This document shows positions 59,314 to 64,000 of a DNA stretch of 64,000 nt, piece by piece. Below the pieces are notes generated by a model. It saw only the letters and a program-made list of their open reading frames with translations. It did no database searches and had not been told where the DNA came from. The stretch comes from Thermomicrobiales bacterium (GTDB lineage Bacteria > Chloroflexota > Chloroflexia > Thermomicrobiales > CFX8). The position numbers were made by a program, and so were the translations under genes. The stretch lies in assembly GCA_037045155.1 (NCBI GenBank), contig JBAOIG010000002.1:186001-250000 (forward strand). The letters are read 5' to 3'. How positions within the stretch are numbered: the first letter of the stretch is position 1; each line of letters starts with the position of its first letter.

Positions 59314-59438
59314 CGTCGCGCGCAAGTGGGAATTGTCGCCCGCTGATGACTCGCCGGCCCGAAGCCAGCGCGGGCGGGTCTGGCGGGGTTGTCGTATCCT
59401 GCCGGCATTCGTGAAATGAAGGAGAGTCAGGGCCACCG

Positions 59439-59744
59439 ATGAGCAGCGAGACGACCAATACCAGGCCGGCCGCCGTGGCGACGCGGCAGATCGAGAACGA
59501 GCGGGTGATTGTGACCGAGTGGCGCTTCGCGCCGGGGGCGCACACCGGCTGGCACCGGCACGAGTACGACTACGTCGTCGTCCCGATGACGACCGGTCGG
59601 CTGCTGCTGGAGACGCCGGATGGACAGCTGACGGCGGATCTCGTGGCCGGCCAGTCGTACACGCGCGGCATCGGCGTCGAGCACGATGTCATCAACGACA
59701 ACGATAGCGAGTTCGTCTTCGTCGAGATCGAAATCAAGGCGTAG
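59439..59744 (+). CDS. Small cupin-fold protein
   Basis: A 101-residue single-domain cupin: APGAHTGWHRHEYDYVVVPMTTG is the first motif with its three metal ligands (HRHEYD), and VAGQSYTRGIGVEHDVINDND the second with its last His. Such proteins bind a metal and often a small acid, but the role is not readable. The ATG is at 59439, divergent from nrdJ. It ends two bases before the convergent CDF gene. Confidence 0.8.
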   Translation: MSSETTNTRPAAVATRQIENERVIVTEWRFAPGAHTGWHRHEYDYVVVPMTTGRLLLETPDGQLTADLVAGQSYTRGIGVEHDVINDNDSEFVFVEIEIKA

Positions 59745-59745
59745 G

Positions 59746-60738
59746 TCAGTGCCGGTGGCCGGCGTGGGCCGGCGGCGCGGCGCGCTCGACCCGCGAGCGG
59801 CAGGCCAGCACGCCCTCCGGCGAGTCGAGCGAGCAGCCACGGAACGCGTCCGGCAGCGCGCCGACGGTCTCCGGCTGCAGCGTGATGTGGCCGACGCCGA
59901 AACGGTCGGCCAGCAGGTCGGACGCCTCCGGCAGGAGTCGGTCCCAGTCGCTGCCGGGCGCGACCTCGACGTGGGCGCTCAGGGCGACCAGGCCCGAGGT
60001 CACCGTCCAGACGTGCAGGTCGTGGATCCCTTCGATCCCGTCGATCTCGCCGAGCGCGTCGCGCACTGCCGCCGGGTCAATCTCTGGCGGTGTCGCCTCC
60101 AGCAGCACGTCGACCGACTCACGCAGCAGTCGCCAGGCGTTCCAGAGCACCAGCAGCCCGATCCCAGCCGAGAGCAGCGGGTCTGCCAGATACCAGCCGG
60201 TCGCCAGCATCACCAGCGCGGCGACGATCGCGCCGGCCGAGCCGAGCATGTCGCTGATGACGTGGAGAAACGCGCCACGGGTGTTGAGGTTGTGGTGGTG
60301 GCCACCGCCACGCGAGAGCACCCAGGCGCTGGTGGCGTTTGCCAGCAGGCCGGCGATGGCGACGACGAGCATCGGGCCGCTGTCGACCTCAGGAGGCGCG
60401 CCGAGGCGACGGATCGCCTCCCAGAAGATGAGGAGTGAGATGGCAATCAACGCCGCCGCGTTCGCCAGCGCGGCCAGCACCTCTGCCCGCAGATAGCCGA
60501 ACGACCGCGTCGGAGTCGCTGGCCGCTGCGCCAACCAGATGGCGAACAGCGCCAGCGCCAGCGCGGCGACGTCGGTCAGCATGTGGCCGGCGTCGGCCAG
60601 CAGCGCCAGTGACCCCGTCAGCAGCCCGCCGGCCGCCTCGACCACGAGGAATATTGCGGTGATCGCCAGCGCAATGGCCAGCGGTCGACGCTCGACTCGC
60701 TCGGCCGGCGCATGCTCTGAGTGAGGCTCGTGGTTCAC
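59746..60738 (-). CDS. Cation diffusion facilitator, ZitB/CzcD type
   Basis: A 330-residue metal/proton antiporter with six helices. The metal site in the membrane is built by LLADAGHMLTDVAALAL in helix II and HVISDMLGSAGAI in helix V (the HxxxD pairs that favour zinc and cadmium). A His-rich loop GGGHHHNLNT lies between helices IV and V. The cytoplasmic C-terminal domain has IHDLHVWTVTSG. The GTG at 60738 gives the usual short N-terminus. Beyond the start codon lies the tandem-repeat block. Confidence 0.92.
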   Translation of the reverse strand: MNHEPHSEHAPAERVERRPLAIALAITAIFLVVEAAGGLLTGSLALLADAGHMLTDVAALALALFAIWLAQRPATPTRSFGYLRAEVLAALANAAALIAISLLIFWEAIRRLGAPPEVDSGPMLVVAIAGLLANATSAWVLSRGGGHHHNLNTRGAFLHVISDMLGSAGAIVAALVMLATGWYLADPLLSAGIGLLVLWNAWRLLRESVDVLLEATPPEIDPAAVRDALGEIDGIEGIHDLHVWTVTSGLVALSAHVEVAPGSDWDRLLPEASDLLADRFGVGHITLQPETVGALPDAFRGCSLDSPEGVLACRSRVERAAPPAHAGHRH

Positions 60739-60862
60739 TGTGTCCAGCCCCTTCCCGCCTCGTCGGATGCACGATTCGCGCCATGCGCCGCGCTCGAGGA
60801 GTTCGAGGCGATCCAGACAGACCTCGCGGTCATCAGCGACGATTGACACACGCTGTTCGGCC

Positions 60863-61211
60863 TCGCATTGCCAACCGGGGGGGAGGGCGCCTGCGGGCGC
60901 CGGACAGGCCGGGTCCTGTCCCTACGAAAGCCCTGCGCCACCGCCGCTCCCCTCATCTCCCCGACGACTGATACGCGCTCCACCGTCTCGCATTGCCAAC
61001 CGGGGGGGAGGGCGCCTGCGGGCGCCGGACAGGCCGGGTCCTGTCCCTACGAAAGCCCTGCGCGACCGCCGCTCCCCTCATCTCCCCGACGACTGATACG
61101 CGGCGCACCGTCTCGCATTGCCAACCGGGGGAGGGCGCCTGCGGGCGCCGGACAGGCCGGGTCCTGTCCTTACGAAAGCCCTGCGCGACCGCCGCTCCCC
61201 TCATCTCCCCC
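60863..61211 (-). repeat. 125-bp tandem repeats, nearly three copies
   Basis: Each copy begins TCGCATTGCCAACCGGGG and ends near CTCATCTCCCCGACGACTGA plus a short tail; copies start at 60863, 60988 and 61113, with an exact 125-bp period. The core GGACAGGCCGGGTCCTGTCC with GGGCGCCTGCGGGCGCC forms hairpins. A partial older copy precedes 60863. The third copy runs into the end of the histidine kinase gene, and a lone inverted core lies at 51637-51677. Confidence 0.85.
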
Positions 61212-63398
61212 TCTCCCAGCATTGGGAGAGGGGGCAGGGGGGTGAGGGCCGTCCACCGGCAACCGCACCGTAAACGTCGCCCCCTCGTCCACGGCGCTGG
61301 TGGCGGTGATATCGCCGTGGTGCGCTTCGACGATCTGGCGGGTGATGAACAAGCCGAGGCCGCGACCGGGGGCGTCGCTGGACGCGACGTTGGCGCCGCG
61401 GGAAAAGGGTCGGAACAGCGCCGGCAGATCGGCAGCCGGGATGCCGACGCCGTAGTCGGCGACGGTCAGGACTGCCGCGTCGCCATCGCGGGCAAGGCGG
61501 ACATCGACCGGCCTGTCGGGCGGCGAGTACTTCAGCGCGTTGTCGAGCAGGTTGAGGACGACCTGCTCCAGCCGCAGCGGGTCCCACTGGCCCGGCAGCT
61601 CCGGCGGTAGATCCAGCAGGATGCGGTCGCGCGATGCTTCGGGCAGCGTTCTGGCGACGCCAGAGACGAGGGCGGCGAGGTCGATCAGCTCGGGTCGGAG
61701 CGCGATCCGGCTGGTCTGCATCCGCGAGACGTCGAGCAGGTCATCGACCAGCCGATCGATCCGCGCCGCCTGTGTGTCGATCGTGTCCAGCGAGCGCGCC
61801 GCGCGGTCGAGATCGAGGCGGCCGGCCGCGTGCAGCTTCAGCAAGAGTTGGGCTGTGCCCTTGATCGCGGTCAGCGGCGTCTTCAGCTCGTGCGAGGCGA
61901 TGCTGATGAAGCGATCCCGCAGCGCCAGCGCCTGCTCGGCCTGCCGCAGCGCCTCACGCTCGGCGGTGACGTCGAGGAGAATGATCAGGTGACCGGAGAA
62001 CTCGCCGGACTCGAAGACCGGCGCGGCAATCCGCCGCAGCGTCTGGTCGGGCGCGCGGAGCTGAAAGTCATCCACCAGCACTTCATTGCGCGTCAGCCGG
62101 GTGGTATTGATCAGCTGCAGGAATCGATCTGGCTCGCCACCCCAGCGACGATGCTCTAGCTGGCCCGCCAGCTCTGTCCACGACCGGCCCAGCCGCAGCT
62201 CGCCCTTCGGCAGCAGGTGAAGCGCGTCGGAGAGTGGCGAGTTGGCGAACGCCAGCCGGTCTTCCCGGTCGAAGAACAGCACACCCATCGGCGCGTGCTC
62301 CAGAATCGCCTCCAGGCGGGAGCGTATCTGATCGAGCGCGTCACGCAGCTCGATCTCGAACCGGTAGCGCGTCGCCAGCTCGATCGGCCCACTGATGATC
62401 GTGCCAACGGTCTGGAGCAACAACAGATCGGTGTGGCGGAACGCGCCGGCCGCCTCGGCCACGAGCTGGAGGAGGCCAAACGGCTTGCCATGCCAGACGA
62501 GCGGGATCGCGAGGTAGGAGCCGGGAAGCTTTCGAGAAGAGGGGAAATGCCCCCGGCGCGGGTCAGACGCCACGTCGTTGCTGAGGATCGGCTCGCCCCG
62601 CTCGACCACGAGCCAGCCGAGCCCGACCCCACGTGGCCGGCGATTTCCGTGGCTGTCGGAGACGAGCGGGTTGTGCGCCGCGCGGACGACGAGGTCGTCA
62701 CCCTCGACCAGCGCGATCAGCCCGCCGGTGAAATCCAGCACGGTGGCCAGGCGGGACAGCGTCTCGCGGAGGATCATGTCCAGATCGGTTTCGCCGGCCA
62801 CGGCCACGGCGATCGAATGCAGAAGCGTCATCTCGCGGGCGTGCCGGGTCAGCTCCTCTTCCATCCGGGCACGCTCGACGGCTGCGGCGATCCGGTCGCC
62901 GACCTCGCGCAGCAGGCGCGTCTCGTCGGGGGAGAATGCGTGCTCCTCGCCGAGGTTGTAGACGAGGACGCCGAGCGTCCGGCCGGCGGCGACCAGTGGC
63001 ACGGCAGCCGAGGCATGGATGCCCATCCGGTCGGCAAGCTCCAGGCTGAACGCGATCTCCGGTGGCGCCTCGGCTCGCGAACCGATCGTCACTACATCGC
63101 TGGTCAGCAATGCCAGGGTCGACATCGAGGGGATGTCGAGCGAGATATCACGGACGCGCTCGAGGACGTCGGGCGGGTAGTTGACGGTGTAGGCCGGGCG
63201 GGCGACGAGCTGGTCGAAATCCGTGAAATAGACTGCCGCGCTCGTCGCTCCGACTTCGGAGACGAGCGCGTCGAGCGCGGCGCGGACGACGATCTCCGGC
63301 CGCGATTCGAGGACGAGCGCGCGGCTGAGCCGGGCGAGCAGCCGCGCAACGCCGTGCTCCAGCGCGTCACGTCGGTCGTCACCGCGTTCGTCAACCAT
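61170..63398 (-). CDS. GAF-GAF-PAS sensor histidine kinase
   Basis: A 742-residue, apparently soluble kinase. Two GAF domains (about 25-175 and 190-345), a PAS domain (about 360-465), HisKA with His503 in SIASHELKTPLTAI, and HATPase_c with N-box LEQVVLNLLDNALKYS, G1 DYGVGIPAADLP and G2 GRGLGLFITRQIVEAHHG. The genuine end is near TVRLPVDG; the last 25 residues (PHPPAPSPNAGRGG onward) come from repeat DNA. No response regulator is adjacent. The ATG at 63398 overlaps the upstream ECF gene by eight bases. Confidence 0.9.
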   Translation of the reverse strand: MVDERGDDRRDALEHGVARLLARLSRALVLESRPEIVVRAALDALVSEVGATSAAVYFTDFDQLVARPAYTVNYPPDVLERVRDISLDIPSMSTLALLTSDVVTIGSRAEAPPEIAFSLELADRMGIHASAAVPLVAAGRTLGVLVYNLGEEHAFSPDETRLLREVGDRIAAAVERARMEEELTRHAREMTLLHSIAVAVAGETDLDMILRETLSRLATVLDFTGGLIALVEGDDLVVRAAHNPLVSDSHGNRRPRGVGLGWLVVERGEPILSNDVASDPRRGHFPSSRKLPGSYLAIPLVWHGKPFGLLQLVAEAAGAFRHTDLLLLQTVGTIISGPIELATRYRFEIELRDALDQIRSRLEAILEHAPMGVLFFDREDRLAFANSPLSDALHLLPKGELRLGRSWTELAGQLEHRRWGGEPDRFLQLINTTRLTRNEVLVDDFQLRAPDQTLRRIAAPVFESGEFSGHLIILLDVTAEREALRQAEQALALRDRFISIASHELKTPLTAIKGTAQLLLKLHAAGRLDLDRAARSLDTIDTQAARIDRLVDDLLDVSRMQTSRIALRPELIDLAALVSGVARTLPEASRDRILLDLPPELPGQWDPLRLEQVVLNLLDNALKYSPPDRPVDVRLARDGDAAVLTVADYGVGIPAADLPALFRPFSRGANVASSDAPGRGLGLFITRQIVEAHHGDITATSAVDEGATFTVRLPVDGPHPPAPSPNAGRGGDEGSGGRAGLS
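61207..61234. repeat. Hairpin repeat at the 3' end of the kinase gene
   Basis: CCCCCTCTCCCA-GCAT-TGGGAGAGGGGG: a perfect 12-bp stem with a 4-base loop, followed by GCAGGGGGGTGAGGGCC. It is a well-known type of dispersed repeat in many bacterial genomes. Here it is inside the coding frame of the histidine kinase. Confidence 0.8.
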
Positions 63399-64000
63399 TG
63401 GCGCGAGCTCTCGCTGGCTGCGGCTGCGGATCGATCGGCGCGCTGTCATCGACGGCGATCCACGGGCGCCAGGTGAAGCGATCGCGGTAGCGATCGAGCA
63501 GGCGAACGAGCGGCCGGCCAAGCGCCAGGATGAGCGCGACGTTGGCAGCGGCGCGGAACGCATCGTAGAGCAGCGACGTCGTCAGATAGAACCGGCCATA
63601 GGCGGCCAGCGCCTCCCCGACGCCCATGCCGGGAACCCAGTAGAGGCCGGCGCTGGTGTCCAGCCCCGGCGCAGCCCAGGGCCACTCGGTCAGGTTCAGG
63701 ATCGCGCCATACAGCAACCCCCAGGCAGCGCCGAACGCCGCCAACCGGAGGATCTCGGCGCGATCGCCCGGCTCGCGCCCGCGCGGCAGCCAGGCGGCGG
63801 TGAGACCGACCCAGCCCGCGCCAAGCATCTGGTAGGGCAGCCATGGCCCGACTCCGCCGGTCAACAGCGCGGAGACGAGCATTGTCAGCGCGCCCATCAG
63901 AAAGCCCAGATCCGAGCCATAGGTGAAGCCGACCAGGATGATCAGCAGGAAGATCGGGGAAGCGCCCAGCAATGTCGGAACCAGGCGCAACGTCGCGTCG
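63391..64000 (-). CDS. ECF transporter S component (5' end outside window)
   Basis: At least 203 residues, open past the right edge. Five or more helices: LLGASPIFLLIILVGFTYGSDLGFLMGALTMLVSALLTGG (key part SDLGFLMGALTM), LPYQMLGAGWVGLTAAWLP, FGAAWGLLYGAILNL and FYLTTSLLYDAFRAAANVALILALG. This is the S-subunit type that captures vitamins or cofactor precursors for an energy-coupling factor importer. The ligand is unknown; cobalamin precursors would fit the B12 enzymes here, but that is inference. It is coupled to the kinase by an eight-base overlap. Confidence 0.75.
   Translation of the reverse strand, partial: DATLRLVPTLLGASPIFLLIILVGFTYGSDLGFLMGALTMLVSALLTGGVGPWLPYQMLGAGWVGLTAAWLPRGREPGDRAEILRLAAFGAAWGLLYGAILNLTEWPWAAPGLDTSAGLYWVPGMGVGEALAAYGRFYLTTSLLYDAFRAAANVALILALGRPLVRLLDRYRDRFTWRPWIAVDDSAPIDPQPQPARARANG

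Overview
The window is GC-rich, uses many GTG starts, and is packed with short-spaced or overlapping genes. It encodes a long class II (adenosylcobalamin) ribonucleotide reductase, a PduO-type cobalamin adenosyltransferase, a CtpA-like protease of an unusual subtype, an MprF-like lysyl-lipid synthase and a family-5 peptide ABC importer. Taken together this looks most like a Chloroflexota bacterium of the Thermomicrobia (Sphaerobacter-like) type. That assignment is inferred from protein style; there is no rRNA in the window and I see no tRNA.

Layout. 1-4.8 kb: partial haloacid dehalogenase, zinc-ribbon miniprotein, cobalamin adenosyltransferase, S41 protease, sulfite-oxidase-like molybdoprotein, HNH nuclease. 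4.9-6.9 kb: CaiB-type CoA transferase and an unknown basic protein. 6.9-8.9 kb: a nitric-oxide-type cluster (ScdA/RIC N-domain protein, NnrS-like protein, small haem-copper-oxidase-like protein) behind a perfect CRP/FNR-type site. 9.1-10.4 kb: Fic protein with its own inhibitory motif. 10.5-13.9 kb: acetyltransferase, oligoendopeptidase F, alpha/beta-hydrolase pseudoenzyme. 14-21 kb: envelope block (PLDc_N protein, ABC exporter, MprF, rhomboid-like protein, PrsW). 22-26.7 kb: prs, rnc, fabF, DUF1989.

26.8-28.3 kb carries no clear gene. It is an 862-bp composite of hairpin repeats bounded by inverted repeats, followed by a strong promoter with two palindromic operators and a terminator. 28.3-36 kb: thioredoxin-like protein, HD protein, asparaginase, lactate/malate-type dehydrogenase, a frameshifted M20 amidohydrolase and two paralogous metallo-beta-lactamase-fold hydrolases. 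36.3-43.3 kb: a secreted multidomain subtilase behind a structured leader, convergent with a peptide-import operon lacking its ATPases. 43.6-52.9 kb: amine oxidase with cupin, secreted repeat protein, mscL, holin-like protein, Uma2 nuclease, M28 peptidase, carbamoylase-type M20 hydrolase, creatininase, GIY-YIG protein. 52.9-64 kb: DUF389 protein, hicAB, nrdJ with a dense control region, cupin, zinc-type CDF exporter, 125-bp tandem repeats, GAF/PAS histidine kinase, and a partial ECF transporter S subunit.

How it fits together. Many genes handle peptides, amides and ureides (importer, M28, M20, PepF, asparaginase, creatininase, DUF1989), which suggests growth on proteinaceous or nitrogenous compounds. 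The reductase and the adenosyltransferase tie DNA synthesis to cobalamin. The most unexpected regulatory signal is one palindrome, TGTACGTACA, sitting in the same register over the -10 box of two promoters: that of nrdJ and that of the gene-less unit before the thioredoxin-like gene. Two repeat families have also spread through the window, and one has supplied the last 25 codons of the histidine kinase.
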